NCBI RefSeq assembly: GCF_002846575.1
Contig: NZ_PJND01000008.1
Span: 124,001-188,000 of the forward strand
Source of the DNA: Flavobacterium lindanitolerans
GTDB taxonomy: Bacteria; Bacteroidota; Bacteroidia; Flavobacteriales; Flavobacteriaceae
DNA length: 64,000 nucleotides
Direction of reading: 5' to 3'
Numbering within the stretch: position 1 is the first letter of the stretch; each line of letters opens with the position of its first letter. Under the pieces are notes generated by a model. It had not been told where the DNA came from and did not search any database. It was given only the letters and a program-made list of their open reading frames with translations. The position numbers were made by a program, and so were the translations under genes. Shown here in pieces: positions 8,482 through 17,561 of this stretch.

Positions 8482-9527
8482 TCGGCTATTTTTTTCAGGG
8501 GAAGTTCTAAATCGACTGTATATTCCTTACCCGAATTGTTGATGTCCAGTTTGTAATCATTGCCGTAAATAAGCTTTAGGCGTTCCGTCGTGTTCCTGAT
8601 TCCTATTCCTGTAGAAACGACATTTACTTTCTTTTCGGGTATGGAATTTCGGATTTTCAGACACAATTTTCCTTTTTCTACGACTATGATAATATGTACA
8701 TAGCAATTTTCAATAGCACAGGTTCCGTGTTTGAACGCATTTTCTACAAAAGCAATCAGCAGCATGGGAGAAATCTTATAGGCATTTTCATTATCAATCC
8801 TGCTTTCATAAGTAATCTCGCAACGATAACCAACGCGCTCCTTTTCAAGCTGTATGTAGCTGTTAATAAAAGACAGTTCTTCGTCCAGCGATACGCATTG
8901 TTTCGCATTGCTTTCCAGCTGATAGCGCATCAGTTGCGATACTTTCATAATCAAATCCGGAGTTCTTTGCGGAAATTCAAGGCTTATTCCGTAAAGCGTA
9001 TTAAAAGTATTAAAAAGAAAATGCGGATTCAATTGGCTTTTAAGCGAGTTGAGCTGCATCTGGTTAAAGAGTAAAGCCTCTTCCCTTTTTTTCTTTTCTT
9101 CTCTGTAAAACTTAAGGAACATGACAGGCCCTAAAATACAGATTAAAGTTCCCACAACAGTTGCCAGTTGGTATTGGTAGCTCTTCTGGTGAGAGAATTC
9201 ATATAAGGAGGAAGCTTTGGTTAGCCAAACCGATGAAATCTCATAAACGATAACCGAAAAAAGAAGCGCCAGCAAAATCGTCAGTCCCAGATATAAAAGT
9301 CCTTTATGTTTTTTTACCAATATGGGTAATAAAAAAAAGCGGTTGGCCTGTGCATGCAGGTATAGCATCAGGTAATAGCCTACACCGGAAAAAACAGCAA
9401 TTGGAGAATTAAATAAAATCCAATCGTTTTTCAGGGAAAAAATAGAGAATGAAAACAGTAATATTGCAACCTCCTGCCACCATTTATTGTCCAAAACATT
9501 GTCGACTTTCAATTTCATTTTTTGCAA
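8478..9527 (-). CDS. LytS/YehU-type sensor histidine kinase
   Basis: This 349-aa protein has about four N-terminal membrane segments (roughly residues 15-145), a short linker, then the His_kinase (PF06580-like) motif LNPHFLFNTFNTL with the phospho-accepting His. A GHKL ATPase domain follows, with its N box at AFVENAFKHG and a G box at TGIGIRNTTERL. It is an inner-membrane kinase partnered with the overlapping LytTR regulator. There is no large periplasmic sensor, so it may sense the membrane state. It is read away from the efflux operon that starts 157 bases away. Confidence 0.92.
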   Translation of the reverse strand: MQKMKLKVDNVLDNKWWQEVAILLFSFSIFSLKNDWILFNSPIAVFSGVGYYLMLYLHAQANRFFLLPILVKKHKGLLYLGLTILLALLFSVIVYEISSVWLTKASSLYEFSHQKSYQYQLATVVGTLICILGPVMFLKFYREEKKKREEALLFNQMQLNSLKSQLNPHFLFNTFNTLYGISLEFPQRTPDLIMKVSQLMRYQLESNAKQCVSLDEELSFINSYIQLEKERVGYRCEITYESRIDNENAYKISPMLLIAFVENAFKHGTCAIENCYVHIIIVVEKGKLCLKIRNSIPEKKVNVVSTGIGIRNTTERLKLIYGNDYKLDINNSGKEYTVDLELPLKKIAE

Positions 9528-9646
9528 TTAAGGCTACAAATTAACGATTTATTATTAAATTTTTATCGGATTTAATGACCAATTGAATTCGTCATTTTTT
9601 ATGAACGATTTGTCATTTAAAACAGCCTCACCTGCTACGTCTGCTG

Positions 9647-9655
9647 TAAATTTGC
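9647..9655 (+). promoter_or_regulatory. -7 element of the efflux operon promoter
   Basis: TAAATTTGC matches TAnnTTTG and lies 29 bases before the tolC-like start. No TTG stands at the ideal 19-base distance upstream, which would fit a promoter that needs an activator such as the divergent LytTR regulator. Confidence 0.5.
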
Positions 9656-9683
9656 ACTTTCAAACTTATATCAGGCTTAAAAA

Positions 9684-11069
9684 ATGACTACAAAAAGAAT
9701 AAGTCTTTTCCTTCTAACCCTCTTTTTCTTTCAAGGGTTTTCCCAAACCCTTAGCCTGAAAGAAGCTGTAGAAACGGGAATGACTAACTACGGAACCCTA
9801 AAGGCAAAAAACAAATATGCCGAGGCTTCCAAAGAAAGCGTAAAACAGGCACGCAGAGACTATCTGCCCAACTTAAATCTGGCGGCCCAACAAGACTACG
9901 GAACTGTCAATGGCCAAAACGGACCTTTGTATGGATTTGGCGGACTTGGTGTTGCTTCATCCGGACTACCACTCCCTGAACAAAACTGGAATGCGGCTTT
10001 TGGGGCCTTATATCTGGTCAACATGAATTGGGATTTCTTCACTTTTGGAAGAGCAAAACAGCGAATCAATCTGGCAAAAGCAGATGCAGAACGCTCTGAA
10101 AAAGATTTGGAACAGGAAAAATTCCAGCACAAAATCAAAATTTCTGCTGCCTATCTTAACCTGCTGGCAAGCCAACGACTGCTTATTTCACAGGAAAAAA
10201 ATCTGGAGCGAGCCGTTGTTTTCCAAAAAATAGCGGCGGCACGAGTAAAAAACGGATTGCTTCCCGGTGTAGATTCAACACTGGCTTCTGCCGAAGTATC
10301 CAGGGCAAAAATCATGCTGAATCAGGGCAAAGACCAGGTCAAAGAACTGAACAACAAGCTGGTGGCTCTTATGGGAACAGACATCAAAGACTATGTTCTT
10401 GACAGTACATTCGTAAAAAAAATACCGACGTCCATCCTAAGACTCGAAACAACAACCGACACACTAAATCCGATACTGCAATATTACAGAAGCCGAATTG
10501 ATTTCAGCAAACAGCAGGTAAGGCTTTTCAAAAGGGAGTACTATCCTACTTTTAGTCTTTTTGGTGTTTACCAGACACGTGCTTCGGGATTCAATTCCAA
10601 TTATGCTGTAGACCAGACTTCTTATACACGAAATTATTTTGACGGAATCAGTCCTGACCGCCAGAATTATCTTCTTGGTGTTGGTGTTACATGGAATCTT
10701 ACCTCCATTGCAAGGTCAAGCAAAAAAGTGAGTGCCCAAAAGCTCATCTCAGAAGCTTTGCAGGAGGAATACAATGTAATTGACCAGCAACTCAAGACAC
10801 AATCTGATGCTGCCGATGCCAAAATCAGATATGCCATGGACAATTATGCTGAGGCTCCAAAACAGGTACAGGCGGCAGAACAGGCCTATCTTCAAAAAAC
10901 AACCCTCTATAAAAACGGACTGACCAATCTTGTGGATGTCACCCAAACGCTTTATACGCTGAACCGTGCCGAAATAGACAGGGACATCATTTATACCAAT
11001 GTTTGGCAATCGCTTTTGATGAAAGCCGCCGCAACAGGAGATTTTGAATTATTTATTAATGAATTTTAA
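9684..11069 (+). CDS. TolC-family outer-membrane efflux channel
   Basis: This 461-aa protein has a signal peptide (MTTKRISLFLLTLFFFQGFSQ) and the two-fold repeated helical-hairpin/strand pattern of outer-membrane factors. Long Ala/Lys/Glu/Gln-rich helices are separated by short strand regions (for example LYLVNMNWDFFTFGRAK and LLGVGVTWNLTS). It should form the trimeric exit duct for the RND pump encoded next. The RND gene begins 12 bases downstream and the adaptor gene overlaps that one, so all three form one operon. Confidence 0.92.
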   Translation: MTTKRISLFLLTLFFFQGFSQTLSLKEAVETGMTNYGTLKAKNKYAEASKESVKQARRDYLPNLNLAAQQDYGTVNGQNGPLYGFGGLGVASSGLPLPEQNWNAAFGALYLVNMNWDFFTFGRAKQRINLAKADAERSEKDLEQEKFQHKIKISAAYLNLLASQRLLISQEKNLERAVVFQKIAAARVKNGLLPGVDSTLASAEVSRAKIMLNQGKDQVKELNNKLVALMGTDIKDYVLDSTFVKKIPTSILRLETTTDTLNPILQYYRSRIDFSKQQVRLFKREYYPTFSLFGVYQTRASGFNSNYAVDQTSYTRNYFDGISPDRQNYLLGVGVTWNLTSIARSSKKVSAQKLISEALQEEYNVIDQQLKTQSDAADAKIRYAMDNYAEAPKQVQAAEQAYLQKTTLYKNGLTNLVDVTQTLYTLNRAEIDRDIIYTNVWQSLLMKAAATGDFELFINEF

Positions 11070-11081
11070 TTTTTACCACAG

Positions 11082-14000
11082 ATGAATTTAATACGTTTTG
11101 CACTTCGCAAACCTATCTCCATATTGGTACTAGTGGCCGGGCTTTTCTTTTTCGGAATTGGGGCCGTTCGTGACGTCAAAGTAGATATTCTGCCAAAAAT
11201 GAACCTTCCGGTAATTTATCTGGCTCACCCTTTTGGAGGTTATACTCCAAACCAGATGGAATCCTATTTTGCAAAAAACTATGTCAACGTTATGCTTTTT
11301 GCCAATGGTGTCAAGTCGATTGAAACCAAAAACATTCAGGGATTGACATTGATGAAAGTGACCTATTATGAGGATACCAACATGGCACAGGCCGCTGCCG
11401 AATTAAGTGCGCTTTCCAACAGGATTCAGGCTGCTTTCCCTCCGGGTTCACAACCGCCGTTTATTATCCGTTTTGATGCTTCTTCCCTTCCTGTTGGTCA
11501 GTTGGTATTGAGCAGTAAAACGCGTTCCAACAATGAATTACAGGATTTGGCTAACGTGTATGTCCGTGCTTCCTTTACTTCAATTCCCGGATTGCTGTCA
11601 CCGCCACCATTTGGAGGAAGCCCGCGAACTATTGAAATAAATGTTGACCCGGATTTATTGCGTTCACATAATCTTACCCCTGATCAGATTGTAGATGCTA
11701 TCCGTATCAACAACCAAACGGCTCCTTCCGGAAACGTAAGGATTGGCGACCAGAACTATATCACGCCAACAAACAATACTATCAAGGAAATTAAGGATTT
11801 TGAAAAGATTCCATTATTCAAAGGCGGTATTCAAAACCTGTATCTTGGCGATGTAGCTACTGTAAAAGATGGTGCCGATATTACTGCCGGATATGCTTTG
11901 GTTAACGGAAAACGCTCTGTTTATGTGAGTATTGCAAAAGCCGGAGATGCTTCTACCTGGGATGTAGTACAAAAGCTAAAGGCAGATTTGCCAAAAATAC
12001 AAAGCACGCTTCCGGAAGATGTAAAATTATCCTACGAATTTGACCAGTCTGTTTATGTAATCAATTCCGTAAAAAGTTTGATTACCGAAGGTATTATTGG
12101 TGCGGTACTGACTGGATTGATGGTACTTTTGTTTTTAGGTGACCGCAGAGCCGCTATTATTGTAATCCTTACCATTCCTATCTCTATCATTTCAGGTGTA
12201 TTGTTCTTAAAATTATTCGGACAAACCATCAACCTGATGTCCCTCAGCGGATTGGCATTGGCTATTGGAATTCTGGTTGACGAAAGTACGGTGACTATTG
12301 AAAACATACACCAGCATCTCGACATGGGAAAACCCAAGGCACTCGCCATTTGGGATGCCTGTAAGGAAATTGCATTGCCAAAACTGCTGATTCTTCTCTG
12401 TATTCTTGCTGTTTTTGCCCCTGCATTTACCATGAAAGGAATACCCGGAGCCTTGTTCCTGCCGTTGGCTTTAGCAATTGGTTTCTCGATGATTATTTCC
12501 TTCCTGCTATCGCAGACGTTTGTTCCGGTTATGGCAAACTGGCTGATGAAAAGCCATCCTAAACAAAAACATGGTCCGGAAATGACAGACGATGAAGCTG
12601 AATTTATTGCTTCAGGACTTACGCCGGAATCAGAAGATGACACATTCAACCAAAAGAAAATATTAGTTGAAAGGAAGGATTTTAATAATGATGGAAAAAT
12701 CAGTCGTTTTGAACGATTCAGAAATCGGTTTATGCGAATGCTGGAACGCCTGTTCCCGCTTCGAAAACCGGTTGCGCTTTTCTATTTGTTAGGTATCACA
12801 GGATTGGCAATACTGCTCCTTAATGTAATTGGACAGGACGTATTTCCTAAAGTCAATTCAAGTCAGTTCCAGATGCGACTTCGTGCTGCCGACGGAACCC
12901 GTTTGGAGCGTACGGAAGAAAAAGCCTTAAAAGCTTTAAAAGAACTTGAAAATATGGTAGGCAAAGAACATGTTTCTATCTCTTCGGTTTATGTTGGGCA
13001 ACACCCTTCCCTCTTTTCCGTATCGCCAATCTATATGTTTACAGCCGGACCGCATGAAGCCGTTTTCCAGATTGGATTGAAAGATTATCATGCCGATATG
13101 GATGAATTTAAAGACCAATTTCGCGAAAGGATTAAGAAAATTCTGCCAGACGTGAAGATTTCTTTTGAACCAATCGAACTCACAGATAAGGTCTTGAGCC
13201 AGGGTTCTCCTACTCCTATTGAAATCCGTATTGCGGGAAAAAATAAAAAGCTGAATGAAGAATATGCCAATAAGATTATTGCCAAGCTAAATAAAATCAG
13301 CTATTTCAGAGACGTTCAGATTGCGCAACCTATCAAATATCCGTCATTGGATATTAATATCGACAGGACACGTGCAGCGCAGGTTGGCGTTGATATGAAC
13401 GAAATATCGCGTTCCTTAATCGCTTCGACTTCATCTTCCCGATATACTGAAAAAAATACCTGGATTGATGAAAAAGCCGGACTGTCTTATAATGTACAGG
13501 TACAGGTTCCTTTAAACAAGATGAAAAGCGTTCATGATATGGGCGAAATTCCTTTGCTTAAAAATTCAACAAGGCCTGTCTTGAGCGATGTGGCTACAAT
13601 CACGCCTTCTTTCACCTATGGAGAAAATGACAATCTAGGTGCCATGCCCTATATTTCTGTAACCGGAAATATTCACCAAACCGATTTGGGAACGGCTTCA
13701 AAAGACGTACAGAAAACTATCGCTTCTTTAGGAGAACTGCCTAGAGGTCTGTTTATCGAACCTATCGGATTAAGCAAAGTATTGGGAGAAACCATGAGCA
13801 GCCTGCAAGGCGGATTATTGGTTGCCGTGGTTGTTATCTTCCTGATGCTTTCAGCCAATTTCCAATCGTTCCGTATTTCGTTAGTTATCCTGACAACAGT
13901 TCCTGCGGTAGTTCTTGGTTCGTTATTGCTTTTGTTAATCACCGGCTCAACATTAAACCTTCAATCCTATATGGGAATCATCATGTCTGTTGGGGTTTCC

Positions 14001-14366
14001 ATTGCCAATGCCGTACTTTTGGTCACGAATGCAGAACAGCTCCGGAAACATAACGGTGACGCGCTCCTATCTGCCAGAGAAGCGGCTTCTTTAAGGCTTC
14101 GCCCTATCCTGATGACCAGCGTTGCCATGATTGCGGGAATGTTGCCAATGGCCATAGGCCATGGTGAAGGAGGTGACCAGGTTTCGCCTTTGGGAAGAGC
14201 CGTTATTGGAGGCTTATTATTCTCTACTTTTACGGTACTGATTATCTTACCTCTGATTTTTGCATGGGTACAAGGTAAAACCTCAACACAATCCGTATCA
14301 CTGGACCCGGAAGACAAAGAAAGTAAACATTATATATCATCATTACACCCACAAAATGAAAAATAA
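11082..14366 (+). CDS. RND efflux permease (AcrB/CzcA superfamily)
   Basis: This 1094-aa inner-membrane permease has the RND layout: N-terminal TM1, a first large periplasmic loop, TM2-6, TM7 near residue 570, a second loop, and TM8-12. The motif GILVDESTVTIENI is in TM4, with an acidic residue expected in the proton relay. The cytosolic stretch between TM6 and TM7 is unusually long (about residues 490-560) and holds D533-F-N-N-D-G-K-I-S-R-F-E544, a textbook EF-hand loop. Substrates cannot be read from sequence. The order tolC-RND-adaptor is common in Bacteroidota. Confidence 0.93.
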   Translation: MNLIRFALRKPISILVLVAGLFFFGIGAVRDVKVDILPKMNLPVIYLAHPFGGYTPNQMESYFAKNYVNVMLFANGVKSIETKNIQGLTLMKVTYYEDTNMAQAAAELSALSNRIQAAFPPGSQPPFIIRFDASSLPVGQLVLSSKTRSNNELQDLANVYVRASFTSIPGLLSPPPFGGSPRTIEINVDPDLLRSHNLTPDQIVDAIRINNQTAPSGNVRIGDQNYITPTNNTIKEIKDFEKIPLFKGGIQNLYLGDVATVKDGADITAGYALVNGKRSVYVSIAKAGDASTWDVVQKLKADLPKIQSTLPEDVKLSYEFDQSVYVINSVKSLITEGIIGAVLTGLMVLLFLGDRRAAIIVILTIPISIISGVLFLKLFGQTINLMSLSGLALAIGILVDESTVTIENIHQHLDMGKPKALAIWDACKEIALPKLLILLCILAVFAPAFTMKGIPGALFLPLALAIGFSMIISFLLSQTFVPVMANWLMKSHPKQKHGPEMTDDEAEFIASGLTPESEDDTFNQKKILVERKDFNNDGKISRFERFRNRFMRMLERLFPLRKPVALFYLLGITGLAILLLNVIGQDVFPKVNSSQFQMRLRAADGTRLERTEEKALKALKELENMVGKEHVSISSVYVGQHPSLFSVSPIYMFTAGPHEAVFQIGLKDYHADMDEFKDQFRERIKKILPDVKISFEPIELTDKVLSQGSPTPIEIRIAGKNKKLNEEYANKIIAKLNKISYFRDVQIAQPIKYPSLDINIDRTRAAQVGVDMNEISRSLIASTSSSRYTEKNTWIDEKAGLSYNVQVQVPLNKMKSVHDMGEIPLLKNSTRPVLSDVATITPSFTYGENDNLGAMPYISVTGNIHQTDLGTASKDVQKTIASLGELPRGLFIEPIGLSKVLGETMSSLQGGLLVAVVVIFLMLSANFQSFRISLVILTTVPAVVLGSLLLLLITGSTLNLQSYMGIIMSVGVSIANAVLLVTNAEQLRKHNGDALLSAREAASLRLRPILMTSVAMIAGMLPMAIGHGEGGDQVSPLGRAVIGGLLFSTFTVLIILPLIFAWVQGKTSTQSVSLDPEDKESKHYISSLHPQNEK

Positions 14367-15450
14367 TTTATACAGAACATCGGCCCTATTATTGCTTCTG
14401 GCTGTTTTAAACAGCTGTGGCCCGTCAGAAAAGGCTGAAGCCGCACCTGTTGAAGAAACAGCACCTGCTGCTATTGAAACTTTTCAAATCAGCAAAGAAA
14501 AATTATCTACAGAACTACGGATTCCCGCAGAACTCACAGGTTTTCAGCAGGTTGATATTTACGCTAAAGTAAGCAGCTTTGTAAAAGAACTGAAAGTAGA
14601 TATTGGAAGTCAGGTAAAAAAAGGACAGCTTTTAATGGTTTTGGAAGCACCGGAAATCAGTTCCCAACTTGCCGCTTCAGAATCAAGACTCCGCTCTCAG
14701 GAAGCGGTCTATATGGCAAGCAACAGCACCTATAAAAGAATTCTGGAAACCAGTAAGGTAGAAGGAACTATTTCCAAAAATGACCTGGAGCAGTCTGAAG
14801 CCAGAAAAAATTCGGATTATGCACAGCTACAGGCGGCCAAAGCGTCTTATAAAGAAATCCAGAACATTCAGGGTTATCTGCAAATTCGTGCACCATTTGA
14901 TGGAGTCGTTGCTGCCCGTAATGTCAATCTTGGCGCTTATGTTGGCCCGGCCGGAAAAGGCTCAGAACTGCCTTTGTTTACATTACAGGAACAAAGCAAA
15001 CTTCGCCTTTCCGTATATGTTCCTGAAATGTATACAGGCTATTTGAAAAACGGAGATGAGATTAGTTTCAGCGTCAAATCAATGCCGGGACAAACTTTTA
15101 AAGCAAAAGTATCCCGTATGTCAGGAGCTTTGGATAGCCGACTGCGTTCAGAACGTGTTGAAATGGATGTTATCAATACTACTAAAAAACTTTTACCGGG
15201 CATGGTAGCTGAAGTATTACTACCACTAAAAGCTCAGGACAGCAATTATGTTATTCCTAAAACTGCATTGGTTACCTCAAGTGAAGGAACATTTGTTTTG
15301 GAAGTTGTAGATAATAAAACCGTCAGAAAACAAGTTCAAAAAGGCCGCGAAGTAGAAGACCGTGTGGAAATTTTCGGAGATATTCCCGAAAATGCACAAC
15401 TGGTCAAACTGGCTTCGGAAGAAATAAAAGACGGAACTCCTGTAAAATAA
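14356..15450 (+). CDS. RND periplasmic adaptor (HlyD/MFP family) lipoprotein
   Basis: The start at 14356 is preferred to an in-frame start 32 codons upstream, because it gives a lipoprotein signal (MKNNLYRTSALLLLLAVLNSC) and an 11-base overlap with the RND gene. The 364-aa product has a barrel-sandwich hybrid split around a helical hairpin: KVSSFVKELKVDIGSQVKKG before it and LQIRAPFDGVVAARNVNLG after it. Beta-barrel and membrane-proximal domains follow. It bridges the permease and the TolC channel. A strong terminator follows. Confidence 0.94.
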   Translation: MKNNLYRTSALLLLLAVLNSCGPSEKAEAAPVEETAPAAIETFQISKEKLSTELRIPAELTGFQQVDIYAKVSSFVKELKVDIGSQVKKGQLLMVLEAPEISSQLAASESRLRSQEAVYMASNSTYKRILETSKVEGTISKNDLEQSEARKNSDYAQLQAAKASYKEIQNIQGYLQIRAPFDGVVAARNVNLGAYVGPAGKGSELPLFTLQEQSKLRLSVYVPEMYTGYLKNGDEISFSVKSMPGQTFKAKVSRMSGALDSRLRSERVEMDVINTTKKLLPGMVAEVLLPLKAQDSNYVIPKTALVTSSEGTFVLEVVDNKTVRKQVQKGREVEDRVEIFGDIPENAQLVKLASEEIKDGTPVK

Positions 15451-15478
15451 AATTTCCTCCCCTTCTAAATAACCCTTT

Positions 15479-15510
15479 GGCTCCCGGAATCTTTTTCGGG
15501 AGCCTTTTTT
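15479..15510 (+). terminator. Terminator of the efflux operon
   Basis: GGCTCCCG (15479-15486) and CGGGAGCC (15497-15504) pair, followed by six T. It is a classic intrinsic terminator 28 bases after the adaptor gene. Confidence 0.92.
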
Positions 15511-15540
15511 ATAATTTTAGCATCACAAAACCTTAGCGTC

Positions 15541-15590
15541 TTAGCGCCTTTGCGAGCAATTATTTTCACTCAAAGACGCAAAGGCGCTAA
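15541..15590. repeat. Intergenic palindrome, family member A
   Basis: Perfect 14-base arms TTAGCGCCTTTGCG (15541-15554) and CGCAAAGGCGCTAA (15577-15590) enclose an apex that contains AGCAATTATTTTCA (15555-15568). The same apex recurs in three other intergenic palindromes in the window. It lies after a terminator, so it is not itself needed to end transcription of the efflux operon. Confidence 0.85.
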
Positions 15591-15675
15591 AATAAACTTA
15601 TCGAGATTTATTACAAAAGCTAATCCTAAATAATCGCTTTTATTTCTTAAATTCGTAATTGTTCTATCCCAAAGC

Positions 15676-16269
15676 ATGACCGACCTCTTTAAAAAATACA
15701 TTATTGATACCCAATGCGCCACTGAAAGTCAATATGAAGAAGTGGAGCATCTTGTCCATCCTGTCAATATAGCAAAAGGGCAGTTATTATTACAGGAAGG
15801 CGAAATCTGCGACAAGGCCTATTTTGTTTGCAAAGGCATTCTTCGCTCCTATACTTTGGATGAATCCGGCAAAGAGCATACCATCCAATTTGCTCCGGAA
15901 AACTGGATTATTGCTGACAGAAGCAGTTTTTATTTTCACGAACCTTCAGAAATGTATATCGATGCTTTGGAAAACACCGAAGCGGTTTATGTGCAAAAAG
16001 AATTTTTCGACATTGCTGCAAAAAAGTTTGAAAATTTTACAAAAGTCAATACGCTTGCACTCCATAACAATATCAGGCATATGGAAAAAAGAATCAATTA
16101 TCTTTTAAGTGCATCGGCAGAAAAAAGATATTTGAAATTCATTGAAACCTATCGCGATTTATCACTCAGGGTTCCACAACTGCTCATTGCCTCCTACCTG
16201 GGTATTACTCCGGAAGGTTTAAGCCGCGTCAGAAAAGAACTGGCAAATAAAAACTTCAACAGAGATTAG
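15676..16269 (+). CDS. Crp/Fnr-family transcriptional regulator
   Basis: This 197-aa protein has an N-terminal cyclic-nucleotide-binding-like beta roll (VNIAKGQLLLQEGEICDKAY, then FVCKGILRSYTLDESGKEHT) and a C-terminal helix-turn-helix ending in IASYLGITPEGLSRVRKEL. The Arg of the cAMP phosphate-binding cassette is not evident, as in many Bacteroidota Crp-like proteins, so cAMP binding is doubtful. A perfect 16-base palindrome 13 bases past its stop codon could be an operator for it or for the next operon. Confidence 0.88.
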   Translation: MTDLFKKYIIDTQCATESQYEEVEHLVHPVNIAKGQLLLQEGEICDKAYFVCKGILRSYTLDESGKEHTIQFAPENWIIADRSSFYFHEPSEMYIDALENTEAVYVQKEFFDIAAKKFENFTKVNTLALHNNIRHMEKRINYLLSASAEKRYLKFIETYRDLSLRVPQLLIASYLGITPEGLSRVRKELANKNFNRD

Positions 16270-16282
16270 CCGTTATCCATTT

Positions 16283-16298
16283 CTTAACCTAGGTTAAG
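16283..16298. promoter_or_regulatory. Perfect 16-base palindrome upstream of the GNAT-pirin operon
   Basis: CTTAACCTAGGTTAAG reads the same on both strands and lies 52 bases before the GNAT start, between the Crp-like gene and the GNAT-pirin pair. TACCTTTA (16320-16327), a possible -7 element, follows it. It looks like a binding site for a dimeric regulator. Confidence 0.5.
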
Positions 16299-16350
16299 AG
16301 CCATGATTTTGATACTGTCTACCTTTACAGTAATAAAAAAACATACAATC

Positions 16351-16641
16351 ATGGACTATACAATCACACATAATGAAAGCCGTAAACGATTCGAAATCAG
16401 TTTGGATGGAAAGACGGCCTATGTAAAATATGAACTTTTTGACGGAGGCATTGCTTATATGCACACTATTGTTCCTGCTGAACTGGAAGGTAAAGGAATA
16501 GCTTCTGCCCTCGCAAAATATGTCCTCGACTATGCAAAGAATAACGGACTGAAAGTAAAACCTTATTGTCCGTTTATTAATGCTTATATCGACAGGCATC
16601 CTGAATATCAGGAAAATTCACTTTTTCACACTAAACATTGA
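16351..16641 (+). CDS. Small GNAT-family N-acetyltransferase
   Basis: The ATG at 16351 starts a 96-aa protein. A longer frame is possible but its extra residues precede a likely promoter. It matches the short YjdJ-like GNAT group: a strand with AYMHTIVPAELEGKGIASAL, containing the acetyl-CoA pyrophosphate loop (here EGKGIASAL), and an ending KVKPYCPFINAYIDRHPEY. These are minimal acetyltransferase-fold proteins of unknown substrate. It is followed five bases later by pirin and is probably co-transcribed with it. Confidence 0.85.
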   Translation: MDYTITHNESRKRFEISLDGKTAYVKYELFDGGIAYMHTIVPAELEGKGIASALAKYVLDYAKNNGLKVKPYCPFINAYIDRHPEYQENSLFHTKH

Positions 16642-16646
16642 GTATC

Positions 16647-17522
16647 ATGACAACAAAAAAAATAGAACGCATAATTGCACCACCAGCTCCGCATATGGTT
16701 GGGGATGGTTTCAGAGTACATAATTTTATCCCGTCTGCATATGGTTTGAGTATGCAACGCATGAGTCCTTTTATTATGATGGACTATAATTCTAAATTTT
16801 ACTTTCCTCCTACGCAGGAATTAAGAGGCGTTGGCGTACATCCGCACAGAGGGTTTGAAACCGTAACTATTGCCTACAAAGGAAAAGTAGCACATCATGA
16901 CAGTGCCGGCAACAGCGGTGTTATTGGCGAAGGTGACGTGCAATGGATGACCGCGGCATCGGGAATTCTTCACAAAGAATATCATGAAGAGCAATTCAGT
17001 AAAGAAGGCGGAGAGTTCCAAATGGTACAGCTTTGGGTAAACTTACCGGCAAAAGATAAAATGTCGGCTCCAAAATATCAGGGAATCACAAACGATGCTA
17101 TTAACAAATTCCGATTGCCAAATGACGAAGGGCTAGTAGAAGTAATTGCAGGAACCTATAACGGTATTTCCGGAACTGCCTCTACATTTACTCCCGTAAA
17201 TCTGTTGAATGCTAAACTGAATAAAGGAGCCTTCGCTTCATTTGATTTTCCGGCTTCCTATAATACGGCATTGCTTGTATTGGAAGGAAGCATCAAAGTC
17301 AATGGTGAAGATAAAGTGGCAACAGACCATTTTGTATTATTTGCCAATGAAGGCGAAGAATTTACGATTGAAGCAGTAGAAAATGCTGTGGTATTGGTTT
17401 TGGGCGGAGAACCTATTAACGAGCCCATAGCCGCACATGGTCCGTTTGTAATGAACACACAACAGGAAATAATTCAGGCCTTTAATGATTTTAATATCGG
17501 CCGTTTTGGATATCTTGAATAA
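16647..17522 (+). CDS. Pirin family protein
   Basis: The start at ATG 16647 is chosen over an upstream in-frame TTG. The 291-aa bicupin has the pirin metal-site residues in the N-terminal cupin: HPHRGFETVTI and, further on, the His/Glu segment SGILHKEYHEE. Pirins bind iron or other metals, and some act as quercetin 2,3-dioxygenases or redox-linked regulators. The partner GNAT gene ends six bases before it. A bidirectional terminator follows. Confidence 0.93.
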   Translation: MTTKKIERIIAPPAPHMVGDGFRVHNFIPSAYGLSMQRMSPFIMMDYNSKFYFPPTQELRGVGVHPHRGFETVTIAYKGKVAHHDSAGNSGVIGEGDVQWMTAASGILHKEYHEEQFSKEGGEFQMVQLWVNLPAKDKMSAPKYQGITNDAINKFRLPNDEGLVEVIAGTYNGISGTASTFTPVNLLNAKLNKGAFASFDFPASYNTALLVLEGSIKVNGEDKVATDHFVLFANEGEEFTIEAVENAVVLVLGGEPINEPIAAHGPFVMNTQQEIIQAFNDFNIGRFGYLE

Positions 17523-17523
17523 A

Positions 17524-17559
17524 ATAAAGCCCGAACTTAGTTGTTCGGGCTTTATTTTT
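17524..17559. terminator. Bidirectional terminator after pirin
   Basis: ATAAAGCCCGAAC (17524-17536) and GTTCGGGCTTTAT (17543-17555) form a perfect 13-base stem with A-rich and T-rich flanks. It serves the convergent genes on both sides. Confidence 0.92.
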
Positions 17560-17561
17560 GC

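Noticed and set aside
12053..12649. 198-aa reverse-strand open frame inside the RND permease gene
   Set aside because: Shadow of hydrophobic coding sequence; its own protein has no recognisable features.
14260..14355. N-terminal extension of the adaptor protein
   Set aside because: It lies within the RND gene and hides the lipoprotein signal that begins at 14356.
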